Shown one piece after another: positions 29,501 to 36,547 of a stretch of DNA of 64,000 bases (position 1 is the first letter of the stretch; every line of letters starts with the position of its first letter). The stretch is taken from contig NZ_NBWU01000008.1 of assembly GCF_002514735.1 (NCBI RefSeq), positions 62,001 to 126,000 on the forward strand. Direction: 5' to 3'. The stretch is from Sediminicola luteus (GTDB taxonomy: Bacteria > Bacteroidota > Bacteroidia > Flavobacteriales > Flavobacteriaceae). Position numbers and translations under genes: made by a program. The notes under the pieces are model-generated. The model was given only the letters and a program-made list of their open reading frames with translations. It searched no databases and had not been told where the DNA came from.

Positions 29501-30038
29501 TGAGGTATATCAAGGTTCGGCCATACCCGATTTTGAATATAGCTTAAACTTAAGTGCCGATTATAAGAATTTTGATTTGAATGTTTTCCTACAAGGGGTA
29601 GGAGGTACCAAAATCTATAATGGTAACGACTTTAGGTTAATGAGTATGGATACCGGTCGTAATTTCCGTACCAATGCCTTAAACGCTTGGACGATAGACA
29701 ACCCAAATACAAACGTACCGCGAGCTGTTTTGGGCGACCCTAACCGAAACAATAGGGCCTCTACACGTTTTCTTGAAGATGGCGATTACTTAAGGATCAA
29801 AACCATATCCTTGGGGTATTCGATTCCGGATGCCATTCTTGATAAGACGGGTATTAATAGGTTGAGGTTATATGTAACCGGACAAAACCTGTTCACTTTT
29901 ACCGATTATAGTGGTTTAGATCCCGAAGTAGGGGCCAGTATTTCCGGACAGAACCAAAGTATCCTTTCCCGAGGAATTGACCGTAACCTGTATCCGAAGA
30001 CCAAATCGTTCATTTTCGGACTTCAGTTAGCCTTTTAA
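26580..30038 (+). CDS. susC-like: SusC-family TonB-dependent transducer with STN domain
   Basis: This 1152-residue protein has a long N-terminus (a second Met at 26640 would also give a good signal peptide), an STN domain (about 45-120: DIPEDKTVTVEEVFDLI, then DALLQKSLSF and an IILERQ strand), a carboxypeptidase-regulatory-like domain (about 135-215), a TonB-box-like DEVVVVGYGTQ, a plug (about 235-345) and the barrel ending in a terminal Phe (LQLAF). The STN domain is the signalling feature shared with FecA-type transducers and fits the FecR/ECF genes just upstream. It works with the SusD encoded 18 bp downstream. Substrate unknown. Confidence 0.96.
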   Translation: MKTKISGGFATPLRKILLIAMRTLILLLCVTAFGFAPKTGFSQNSWIDIPEDKTVTVEEVFDLIKEQTQHSFFYKSDLFDNAPKVSLKKGKIKADALLQKSLSFGNFKYSFNGNGAIILERQAPKKEMPKMAFQQTISGTVTDTDGVPLPGASVNVKGNESVGTQTDFDGNYELQVSGTNVVLVFRYLGYISQEINVSGSGNSVINAQLAEDAQGLDEVVVVGYGTQKRSDVTGAISSVKNEELNKVVVTNATDALQGRVSGVTVTSSSGSPGTVSDVVIRGFGSFGNNQPLYIIDGVQADPYYLDPNDIESMEVLKDAASGAIYGTRAANGVIIITTKKGKKGMPKVEINSSISLNSARETMDLLDADGYVAVHREMYENAGAELPTYLTDTPNVNTDWIDATHRDGQLNLLNVRVSGASDNINYSIGGNYADEEGILIGSGFTKKGINANLGITKNKLKVAANLIYSETDREPYKFSLRETYFISPLIPIYDDTKPSGFGYRDGDIPDHRNPVGEDFYLENHSETKYFLGSVNVSYEIIDGLTAAANLAYSVSDRFTRQFHKPFRVRDVEDNDQRQFAYLLEYDNEFQRVNQEYTLRYNFDINEQHDFELLAGYQRIREPYRWNNSQAEGYKIEREVNDDGDIVETKVPAEILDENFKTLNAFNDGTYSSEGTNAEYSLVSQFGRVNYSFKDTYLFQASVRRDGSSKFGSNNQYGVFPSFALGWKLTNETFLDNADWLDFLKLRFSWGQAGNDSALGYYDYVALISQGKSQGNGGYVFGSPQTSQQGSIARDLQNDDLQWETNTSANFGVDFAAFGNKLSGAINYYNSTTDDLLITKVVSPAAGVNDPVVNVGEFQNKGFEFELGYTNKDNAIGYSAFATFTTINSEVTKLSNADQTLYGIGLLFGSDHFVNQTKIGYEPGAYFLPVADGIFQSQAEIDAHNVDGNPIQPEAAPGDIRFVDQNGDGVINSDDEVYQGSAIPDFEYSLNLSADYKNFDLNVFLQGVGGTKIYNGNDFRLMSMDTGRNFRTNALNAWTIDNPNTNVPRAVLGDPNRNNRASTRFLEDGDYLRIKTISLGYSIPDAILDKTGINRLRLYVTGQNLFTFTDYSGLDPEVGASISGQNQSILSRGIDRNLYPKTKSFIFGLQLAF

Positions 30039-30056
30039 TCTTTAAAAATCGAAAAA

Positions 30057-31604
30057 ATGAAAACTTTAAATACATTTCTTTGTACAGCTTTGTTTTTGGC
30101 GGTTTTTATCGCGTGTGACGATGATAAGTTCCTAGAACAAAAATCGCCTGATCAATTGACTTCTTCCTCCTTTTGGCGTAGTGTGGAAGATGCCGAATCT
30201 GGTCTTGTGGCCGCCTATTCCGAATTGGAGTCCCGTTCCAACTTTTGGGATGGTTGGCAAGAAGGTAGGCCTGTAGTCGAATACTTCCGCTCCGATTATT
30301 CCCTACCTGGTCCCGATGCCTCTAATTATGCCCATTGGATGGAAATTTTCAATTTCAACTATACCAATGGTCATACCTTTTTAAATGTCCTTTGGACCAC
30401 GAATTACAAAGGCCTCAATTTTGCCAATCAAGTAATTACCAAAGTAGGGGAGATGACCGATGATCAAATTTCGAGTGCCGACCGCCAAAGGGTTATCGCC
30501 GAGGCTACTTTTTTAAGGGGATATTATCATTTTAAACTATTAAGTCTTTTCGAGCAGATAATCGTACGCACCGAATTGCTGTCTGCCGAAACCTTGGATC
30601 AGGCATTGGCGACCCGTGCCGAGGCTTGGGCCGTGATCTTGCAAGATTTTGAGGCCGCCGCTGCCGCACTACCCAATACGCAACCCAATGATGGTATTGG
30701 TAGGGCTACCAAAGGGGCTGCCTATGCCTATTTAGGTAAGGCTTACTTGCATAAGGCTGGTGATCCCAGTGCCTCAGAAGAATCAGATATGGGCAATGCG
30801 GCCAATGCCCTAAAACAGGTAATCGATTTGGGTATTTATGAACTTTATCCAGATTTTGTAGGCAATTTTAATGGTGAGAACGAAAATAATATCGAATCGG
30901 TTTTCGAACTCCAATTTAAAAGTGGCGATGCCACCTCTTGGAACGCCACTCGACTTCACGCTTTTATTGGCGACTGGTGTATTGGCGGTTGGGGTGGTTT
31001 AGAAGCCACTATGGGCCTTGTAAATGTTATGAAGACCGAGGGTATGGTGGCCAGCAACGGACTCTACGATAACAGATTGTATGGATCATTATATTTTAAA
31101 GATCCCTACTATAATGATACGGAAACCAATGCAATGCAAGGGGGTACTTGGGACGCCCAAGTGGCAGACACCTATGGCAGTGCCGATGCCAAGGACGACA
31201 GTGCCTATTATCGTAAATGGTTGCCTAACTATGTATGGAACAACCGTTATATAGGACTTAATGTAACCCTAATGCGTTATGCCGATGTATTGTTAATGTA
31301 TGCCGAAGCCTTGAACGAGACCGGAAGCACAGGCCAAGCCATTCCTATTATAAATGAAATTCGGGCTACACATGGTTTAATGCCACCTACTACGGCTAGT
31401 TCTCAGGCCGAAGTTAGGGATCAGATCATACATGAGCGAACCATGGAATTAAGCCTGGAATCGGTACGGTTCTTTGATCTTCGCCGTTGGGGCATGTTGG
31501 ACCAGGCCATGCAGGAGGCAGGTAGATCGGGCTTTAGTGCCGCGGAACACTCCTATTTTCCAGTTCCTTTATCTGAAATACAAGCCAACACTTTAATCGA
31601 TTAG
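30057..31604 (+). CDS. susD-like: SusD/RagB-family nutrient-binding lipoprotein
   Basis: This 515-residue lipoprotein (lipobox FIAC, Cys20) opens with DDKFLEQKSPDQLTSSSFW and shows the SusD helical scaffold (EATFLRGYYHFKLLSLFEQI near 150) plus the C-terminal signature (HERTMELSLESVRFFDLRRWG parts near 460-480, PVPLSEI). It is the partner of the STN-type SusC. No glycosidase follows; the unit ends with a strong terminator 20 bp after the stop codon. Confidence 0.95.
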   Translation: MKTLNTFLCTALFLAVFIACDDDKFLEQKSPDQLTSSSFWRSVEDAESGLVAAYSELESRSNFWDGWQEGRPVVEYFRSDYSLPGPDASNYAHWMEIFNFNYTNGHTFLNVLWTTNYKGLNFANQVITKVGEMTDDQISSADRQRVIAEATFLRGYYHFKLLSLFEQIIVRTELLSAETLDQALATRAEAWAVILQDFEAAAAALPNTQPNDGIGRATKGAAYAYLGKAYLHKAGDPSASEESDMGNAANALKQVIDLGIYELYPDFVGNFNGENENNIESVFELQFKSGDATSWNATRLHAFIGDWCIGGWGGLEATMGLVNVMKTEGMVASNGLYDNRLYGSLYFKDPYYNDTETNAMQGGTWDAQVADTYGSADAKDDSAYYRKWLPNYVWNNRYIGLNVTLMRYADVLLMYAEALNETGSTGQAIPIINEIRATHGLMPPTTASSQAEVRDQIIHERTMELSLESVRFFDLRRWGMLDQAMQEAGRSGFSAAEHSYFPVPLSEIQANTLID

Positions 31605-31623
31605 TGTAATTGTTTGAGTAGTC

Positions 31624-31657
31624 AAAACCCGGTACACCCAGCTGTACCGGGTTTTTT
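31624..31657 (+). terminator. Rho-independent terminator of the sigma/FecR/SusC/SusD unit
   Basis: A 13-bp perfect stem (AAAACCCGGTACA and TGTACCGGGTTTT) with a 6-nt loop runs into a T tract 20 bp after the SusD stop codon. Confidence 0.93.
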
Positions 31658-31779
31658 GATATGCAACCCATGCCAAGAGGCAGGGCAGGGGTAGTGAAGC
31701 GTTCTTATGGCTAGCTTTCGTAAATTTAGGATAGGCCATAACGAAAAACGGTCTGGCCAAGAAGATTTGGGGGTAATTG

Positions 31780-31810
31780 TTGTACAGATAAGGGGTATTT
31801 GATATATTTG
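31780..31810 (+). promoter_or_regulatory. Bacteroidota-type promoter of tRNA-Arg
   Basis: A TTG (31780-31782) and a perfect TAnnTTTG -7 element (TATATTTG, 31803-31810) are separated by 20 bp, within the range known for Bacteroidota primary sigma promoters. The -7 box ends 18 bp before the mature tRNA 5' end. Confidence 0.75.
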
Positions 31811-31828
31811 CCCCGCTTTAGAGCAACC

Positions 31829-31902
31829 GGTCGCATAGCTCAGCTGGATAGAGCATCTGCCTTCTAAGCAGACGGTCGCAGGTTCGAATCCTGCTGCGAT
31901 CA
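31829..31902 (+). tRNA. tRNA-Arg (anticodon TCT)
   Basis: All four arms fold: acceptor GGTCGCA with TGCGATC (one G-T pair), D stem GCTC/GAGC, anticodon stem TCTGC/GCAGA around CTTCTAA (anticodon TCT, reading AGA/AGG), and T stem GCAGG/CCTGC with loop TTCGAAT. The discriminator is A and CCA is not encoded, as is usual in this phylum. A consensus promoter lies just upstream and a hairpin terminator just downstream. Confidence 0.97.
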
Positions 31903-31903
31903 C
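31887..31903 (+). repeat. 17-bp direct repeat, copy 1 (tRNA-Arg 3' end)
   Basis: AATCCTGCTGCGATCAC, the last part of the T arm and acceptor stem, recurs exactly at 32050-32066. The offset between copies is 163 bp. Confidence 0.9.
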
Positions 31904-31915
31904 TTCGAGCAAGGA

Positions 31916-31940
31916 AGCTAACCGAAAGGTTGGCTTTTTT
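31916..31940 (+). terminator. Hairpin terminator after tRNA-Arg
   Basis: AGCTAACC and GGTTGGCT form an 8-bp stem (one G-T pair) closed by a GAAA tetraloop and followed by TTTTT. It begins 14 bp after the tRNA 3' end. Confidence 0.8.
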
Positions 31941-32049
31941 GTTTTGTGGAAGACAGGAAACCTAAGTTTTCTAAGTCTGGAAGAAAACGGAAAAGACAAA
32001 GGCGATAGCTTAGCTTCCTTACTTGCAGTAGTGGGCACAAAGGATATAT

Positions 32050-32066
32050 AATCCTGCTGCGATCAC
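32050..32066 (+). repeat. 17-bp direct repeat, copy 2 (orphan tRNA-Arg 3' end)
   Basis: This is an exact copy of the tRNA-Arg 3' terminus without the rest of the gene. The flanks differ from copy 1 on both sides, so only the 17 bp are shared. It lies 4 bp before the long hairpin at 32071. Such orphan tRNA ends are typical marks of integration or of partial duplication. Confidence 0.85.
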
Positions 32067-32070
32067 GAAT

Positions 32071-32129
32071 AAATAGTCCAAACAAAAAAACGCCAAGCTC
32101 GCTTGAGCGTTTTTTTGTTTGGACTATTT
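32071..32129. terminator. Long hairpin with 23-bp perfect arms
   Basis: Arms 32071-32093 and 32107-32129 are perfect reverse complements (AAATAGTCCAAACAAAAAAA plus CGC against its complement), with a 13-nt loop that can pair further (CAAGC with GCTTG). Runs of A and T on the two sides make it a plausible terminator in both directions. Its right arm continues into the 114-bp repeat. Confidence 0.75.
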
Positions 32130-32358
32130 TCAAAGCGGAGCTTTGGAGGATGACCGAAGGTAATCCTGTTGCCCGATTACGAACGCAAAGTTCAAAACGA
32201 GAAATTCCAAGCTCGCTTGAGCGTTTTTTTGTTTGGACTATTTTCAAAGCGGAGCTTTGGAGGATGACCGAAGGTTATCCTGTTGCCCGATTACGAACGC
32301 AAAGTTCAAAACGAGAAATTCCAAGCTCGCTTGCGCGTTTTTTTGTTTGGGCTATTAT
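32094..32358. repeat. 114-bp tandem repeat, about 2.3 copies
   Basis: The units start at 32094, 32208 and 32322 with CAAGCTCGCTTG and continue through GCGTTTTTTTGTTTGG. The first two copies are nearly identical over the full 114 bp; the third diverges after about 35 bp. Each copy carries a GCTC-GCTT-GAGC hairpin followed by seven T (GCGC variant in copy 3), so the array is a series of terminator-like elements. Short frames on both strands exist only because the repeat is open; they do not look like genes. Confidence 0.9.
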
Positions 32359-32410
32359 CCAAGTTGAGCATTGGGACGGGGAAGTCCTACTTCTCTATTT
32401 TATTCTTTGA

Positions 32411-33138
32411 AGATATATCGGCCACTATTACTAAATGGGAGTCAATGAAAGGGTAGGCCGTCCCATCCTGGAAAAAAAACTGCGCTTTGGTTGTGAATAC
32501 GAGTTATGCCAGAGGCAAAGAACGAATATGGATTTTTTTTTGGGGGGGGAATCGTCCATGAACGGTTATTACTGAATAAACCGGATTGCTGTCGGCCAAG
32601 ATGCTCCTAGTTTCAATTGTACTGGGGATAACCCCTAGGTAGTTTACTGGGCACTCCCCGCCGATTATTTCGAAAATCAAATGGTTTTTATTATAACAGT
32701 TATACGACTAGTAAGTGGGTGGGGCCTATATGAGTTTGATCACCTTTAAAAGGTTTTTATTCATAAACGTTGTTGTTTCGAATTTCAGGTTGTAGGTTAA
32801 ATATTTCATGACCTACAAGAAACACTCCTACAAAACTGTTTAGACCTAGTATAAGTTTATACGCAAATGTTATTTTTTAGGCTTTTTCCCTCGTCCTATT
32901 CGGATTTATTTTTAACTTTAGAATTATGACAGGCCTTATAAATAAAGGGTTCTGAGAAAAACGAAGCGTAATGGAAGCTAATGGTTTGGTAATGTGGATC
33001 AGGCCCTTTTACCACAAATCAACGGTTGGTTTTCATAGTTAAGAAATGTTGATAAAAATGTGTATAACCGTATGAATCGTGGGGCGTAGGGTACTGTTTA
33101 AGGCGTAATTTTAAGATATAACCACAAAATTTTACGTC
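32411..33138. other. Long non-coding stretch after the repeat array
   Basis: About 730 bp without a credible frame. It holds a T9-G8 homopolymer junction at 32533-32549 and a short GGGG-ATAA-CCCC hairpin near 32626-32637, and is AT-rich toward 33138, where the promoter of the small lipoprotein should be. No RNA gene was recognised. It might be a decayed gene remnant, but no residual protein similarity was seen. Confidence 0.4.
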
Positions 33139-33282
33139 ATGAAAAAAGTACTGTTGGCAGTTGCTGCCATTGGCTTGTTATTTGTTAATTACAGCTGCGA
33201 TCCAGATTCTGCAAATGAAGAGTCCTATGAGTTACAATCACCAGAAAAAAAGAAGATTCGAGCCCCAGGCAGCAACAATTAG
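33139..33282 (+). CDS. 47-aa small lipoprotein
   Basis: A short frame starting ATG AAA AAA GTA encodes 47 residues: a signal segment (MKKVLLAVAAIGLLFV), a lipobox-like NYSC with Cys20, then a polar tail rich in Asp, Glu and Lys that ends KKKIRAPGSNN. Very short lipoproteins of this plan, with a charged tail and a terminal PG-containing motif, are common in Flavobacteriaceae, usually unannotated. It overlaps the N-terminal part of the following membrane-protein frame in another phase. Real gene judged likely; the function is unknown. Confidence 0.65.
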   Translation: MKKVLLAVAAIGLLFVNYSCDPDSANEESYELQSPEKKKIRAPGSNN

Positions 33283-33799
33283 TGTAATGGCCATACTGAT
33301 TATACTCAGTAGGTTTATTTATGTATTTTATTTAGGGGATAACGACGTCGAAGGTAATTTCTTTGGCTTCGCGTGGTTATCCTCGTTTTTATATACAGCC
33401 GGTAATGAATTGGCCTTTCTTTCATTTGCCTTTATTTTATGGTATGCCACTAAGTTTATGGAGTATGACCACGCCAGACCGTTTCGGTACCTATCTTATC
33501 TGATTACTTTTGTGGGTCTGTTTTTCTTGTCTTGGGTGGCTTTTGAAGAAAGAGGCTTCAGCCTGTTTCAAGAAGTAGTGTTTAGTTTGATATCTTCGCT
33601 CATTGCTCTCGGTTTGGGGGTATGGATGTACCGTTTCGCCGATCGTTATTTGGCACGCGGGGAGTTCTTAAAAAGCAAAATCCGGTTCCTGCTCGATTTT
33701 ATTTTCGATACCGCTGTCGAAAAAGGTTATATCAAAGACGAGTTACGCGATGAATATGACGAGGATATCGAAGAGGTTTTGGAGCAACTGAATACGTAA
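33227..33799 (+). CDS. Four-helix membrane protein of unknown function
   Basis: The frame is open from 33161, but residues before the Met at 33215/33227 read through the small-lipoprotein gene and look artificial. From 33227 the protein has 190 residues: a basic N-terminus (NHQKKRR), four membrane helices (about 16-38, 50-75, 85-105, 120-142) and an acidic cytoplasmic tail (DELRDEYDEDIEEVLEQ). A start at 33287, 4 bp after the lipoprotein stop, would avoid the overlap but lose the basic segment that fits N-in topology. I do not recognise the family. It is convergent with the adaptor gene ending at 33814. Confidence 0.6.
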   Translation: MSYNHQKKRRFEPQAATISVMAILIILSRFIYVFYLGDNDVEGNFFGFAWLSSFLYTAGNELAFLSFAFILWYATKFMEYDHARPFRYLSYLITFVGLFFLSWVAFEERGFSLFQEVVFSLISSLIALGLGVWMYRFADRYLARGEFLKSKIRFLLDFIFDTAVEKGYIKDELRDEYDEDIEEVLEQLNT

Positions 33800-33813
33800 T
33801 CGTATTTCATGAA

Positions 33814-34854
33814 TTAAAAGATACGGCCCCAACGATGTATACTTAGCTCGACATCCATGAGATAGTATTTTTTCCAAATTCCTTCTTCTTTTGAATCAAG
33901 CGGACTAAGATCTACCAATAAATTGCGTTCCGTAGGTTCGTATTTCTTTTGAAACTCCGAGGGTAGGGCGTATGTAGCAATATAGGTGCGGTCTATTTTG
34001 GCCTCCGATACCACCCCATCGTTAAATCGTACTTTTACCGTATTACCTGGAAATAACCGGGCCTGGTGTTTCGGATTAAAATAAGCCCGGATCTGTAACT
34101 TTTCCGGATTGTGAACTGACAGTACTTCCTGTTCTCGATAACAGACCTCCGAAGGCTGCAATTGTATTAAGCCCCCAATTCCGTTTAGCGGACTAATGTA
34201 ATGTCTGTAACCCATGCCTTGTGAATATTGGGCTACGAGGCTATTTCCAGTGCGTTTTAGACTTTGCTTTAAGTGCATTAAATGGGCTATTTCTTCGGCT
34301 ACCTCCCATTGAAGCCCTTGGGTCTGTGCTCTCTTTTGATCAAAGATCTCGAGTTCAGAACGCGTGGCAATACCGAGGACTACTTTGTCTACAAGCCATG
34401 GTCTCTGCTTGTCCAAATCTTGAAGCTGACGAAGAAGCGCATCCGATTCTATTTGCTTAAACCCAATCTCTTTTTCCAAGTCCCAGAGTTTTTGGTTATG
34501 ATCTTCGTTTATCTGTTTTAGGCGTAACTCGTTTTGGAACAATTCCGTGTCGTTTTCCATGAAGTATGAAAATAGGGTGTCACCCTTTTTTATGGTATCG
34601 CCCTGGGTTACCATAAAACGATCTAAGCGTATATCTTCGGTAAAACTAACCGATACCTTTTGTAAAACGATCTGACCGTTTCCACTGATTACGTTAATCG
34701 TTTTGTAAAGGAAATGTGTTATAAAACTTATCAGAAGTAGTAAGAAGGAAACATACAGTATCCTGTCCAAGGTCCACTTCCTTTTCTTTATCACAGGTTC
34801 TTCTACCATACGTAGAATGCTACCTTTTTGTTTAAAACTGAACTTTTTCATCAA
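33814..34854 (-). CDS. HlyD-family periplasmic adaptor (membrane fusion protein)
   Basis: This 346-residue protein has a cytoplasmic N-terminus with many Lys, one membrane helix (about 32-52: ILYVSFLLLLISFITHFLY), a biotinyl-lipoyl-like half-motif (FMVTQGDTIKKGDTLF), a short alpha-helical hairpin (about 95-190) and a beta-barrel part (VHNPEKLQIRAYFNPKHQARLFPGNTVKVRF). It overlaps the end of the TolC-like gene by 23 bp. Adaptors of this sort link an inner-membrane transporter or synthase to a TolC channel; no ABC transporter is encoded nearby, so pairing with the family-2 glycosyltransferase, as Alg44 pairs with Alg8, is inferred. There is no PilZ domain. Last gene of the operon. Confidence 0.88.
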   Translation of the reverse strand: MMKKFSFKQKGSILRMVEEPVIKKRKWTLDRILYVSFLLLLISFITHFLYKTINVISGNGQIVLQKVSVSFTEDIRLDRFMVTQGDTIKKGDTLFSYFMENDTELFQNELRLKQINEDHNQKLWDLEKEIGFKQIESDALLRQLQDLDKQRPWLVDKVVLGIATRSELEIFDQKRAQTQGLQWEVAEEIAHLMHLKQSLKRTGNSLVAQYSQGMGYRHYISPLNGIGGLIQLQPSEVCYREQEVLSVHNPEKLQIRAYFNPKHQARLFPGNTVKVRFNDGVVSEAKIDRTYIATYALPSEFQKKYEPTERNLLVDLSPLDSKEEGIWKKYYLMDVELSIHRWGRIF

Positions 34855-36466
34855 AGCTATTTTTTATATGATTGAATAAGGCATTTGCATCTGTAATGTA
34901 GTATTTGGGTAGGCCCGAGCTCACCATAATGTTTTTTGGGATGAGTTCTTCCGGTGTTAACTGTTCCAGTTCTGAAGTCGTTTTCCATAGTATAAACCCT
35001 TCAGAACGTAAGCGCTGCTCCACTGAATGTTTGGCTAACCCGGTAAGATGAATGTGATGTATTCGTTGGCTTAACAAGAAGGAAAGCAACACATTTAACT
35101 CCTTTTCCCCGATATCGGGCGCGACACCCACCACAATGGGGCTAATATGTTGTAGGTGCGCAGCAGGGCTAAAGCTTTTATCGAAACTTTTGGCTGATGT
35201 GAAATTGGCGGTAAAGGCCATTCCCAAGAGCTCAAGGTACATTTGCCCCAACAGGGCATGGGATTCGTATTGTAGGGCAAACCAGTCGTCGCGTAATTTT
35301 AGGGTGGAGATTTGGGTATCTTTTTTTTCCATACGGTGGTACAATCGCTGCATAAGCAATTTATGGCGTAGCAATTCCATTTGGTATTGAAGACTTTCCC
35401 ATTGCTTGCGTTTTTCCATGTATTGCAAGTAATACACGGCGAGTTCTTTTTCTTGGTTTTGGCGTTGGGCCTCATTGTTTTGGGTATCGTAAGCCTGTTG
35501 CATTGTTGCTGTTTTACGGCTCATCTTTTTCGATAGGGGTATGGCAAATTGAAAACCGATAATGGGAGCCACCCTTTCGGTTCCCAAAAGATCTTGGGAT
35601 GCCTGAACCTGACCATAAAATTGCAAACTGGGCATATTAGCCTGTTTAAACAACAAGGCTTGTTTTTGGGCAGCTAGGTATTGTAAACTGTCTGGGGCAC
35701 TTTCTTGTCTAAAGTGATTGATTATGCCATTGAAGTCAATGTCGAAAACCGGTGGTTTGTTTGGGGACAATTCAGGTATATCGTTACCCTTAACTAAGGT
35801 GCGACTCGTGTATAATTGATTGGAAACAGTCTCTTTTCTTTGTTTCCATTCCACGAGTTCATGATAAGTGATAAAGCGTTGCTCATAAAGCTTGGCCAAC
35901 AAAGGTTCTGCTTGGGTAATAAATGCGAGGCGTTCTTCCAATATACCAATGCCCTGATATTGAAAATGGGTTAGTATACCGCTATATCGTAGGCCATATT
36001 CCTTTCGCTTGCCAAGAGATTGTGCATGGTTGCGTAGCTGTTGTCTTTCCAAAGCAACAACCTTACTTGCCAATTGATGTTGTTTCCATCCAGATTTAAG
36101 AAGATCCCAATGTAGACCTGTTTTCAGGAGAATTCGGTTGGCCGATAAGGGGTCGTCTTCTTCCCAGACTATACCACTACCATTCCATCGTCCGTTGGCG
36201 CGTACCGATAGGCCTTTGTTCCGCAAAAGATCTTGTTGTTGTGCTTGCATAAGACTATCGCGAAAATAAGGTATGGTGTCCACAGGATGGAATAAGAGAC
36301 GTAGTCCTGCTTCGACATGCTTATTCGAATGTATTTGGGGTAGGGTGGGGACAGGAAAAGCGGTGAAAAGCCTTTCGAAATCCGATACGAGCGCCTTAGA
36401 TTGCTGGGCGTGTAACGTGCCTATGTTAAATAAAAAGCTGAGGATGATAAGTTTTGGGACTGACAT
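34832..36466 (-). CDS. TolC-like outer-membrane protein with extra C-terminal domain
   Basis: Start chosen at Met10 of the open frame, directly before the signal peptide (VPKLIILSFLFNIGTLHAQ). The mature protein shows TolC features: long amphipathic coiled-coil helices (about 150-225 and 270-420) and barrel strands (PSLQFYGQVQASQDLLG, then PIIGFQFAIPLSKK). From about residue 440 an additional domain of roughly 100 residues with alternating strands and helices (ISPIVVGVAPDIGEKELN, IHHIHLTGL, IMVSSGLPKYYITDANALF) follows, which is not part of normal TolC. It is encoded between the LytTR regulator and the adaptor gene. Role: outer-membrane exit of the polymer or another secreted product, inferred. 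Confidence 0.8.
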   Translation of the reverse strand: MSVPKLIILSFLFNIGTLHAQQSKALVSDFERLFTAFPVPTLPQIHSNKHVEAGLRLLFHPVDTIPYFRDSLMQAQQQDLLRNKGLSVRANGRWNGSGIVWEEDDPLSANRILLKTGLHWDLLKSGWKQHQLASKVVALERQQLRNHAQSLGKRKEYGLRYSGILTHFQYQGIGILEERLAFITQAEPLLAKLYEQRFITYHELVEWKQRKETVSNQLYTSRTLVKGNDIPELSPNKPPVFDIDFNGIINHFRQESAPDSLQYLAAQKQALLFKQANMPSLQFYGQVQASQDLLGTERVAPIIGFQFAIPLSKKMSRKTATMQQAYDTQNNEAQRQNQEKELAVYYLQYMEKRKQWESLQYQMELLRHKLLMQRLYHRMEKKDTQISTLKLRDDWFALQYESHALLGQMYLELLGMAFTANFTSAKSFDKSFSPAAHLQHISPIVVGVAPDIGEKELNVLLSFLLSQRIHHIHLTGLAKHSVEQRLRSEGFILWKTTSELEQLTPEELIPKNIMVSSGLPKYYITDANALFNHIKNSFDEKVQF

Positions 36467-36547
36467 ATGCCGAAAATAGGGGGTTCCCGGCAAGAAAAAG
36501 ACCGTAAATTGACCAATTGGCCCTAACTGGTGACCAATTAGATTTGG

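Noticed and set aside
31622-32038. Minus-strand open frame of 138 codons across tRNA-Arg
   Set aside because: It includes the GFEPATVCLEGRC-type peptide that is the antisense translation of a tRNA gene, a well-known annotation artefact.
32094-32358. CRISPR array
   Set aside because: The 114-bp units are contiguous without unique spacers, and there are no cas genes.
31918-32410. Overlapping frames on both strands in the 114-bp repeat array
   Set aside because: They repeat with the DNA period on both strands, have no protein-like composition, and span terminator hairpins.
33814-36466. Type I protein secretion or drug-efflux system
   Set aside because: HlyD and TolC-like genes are present, but no ABC or RND transporter is encoded in the window next to them; the GT2 synthase is the more likely inner-membrane partner.
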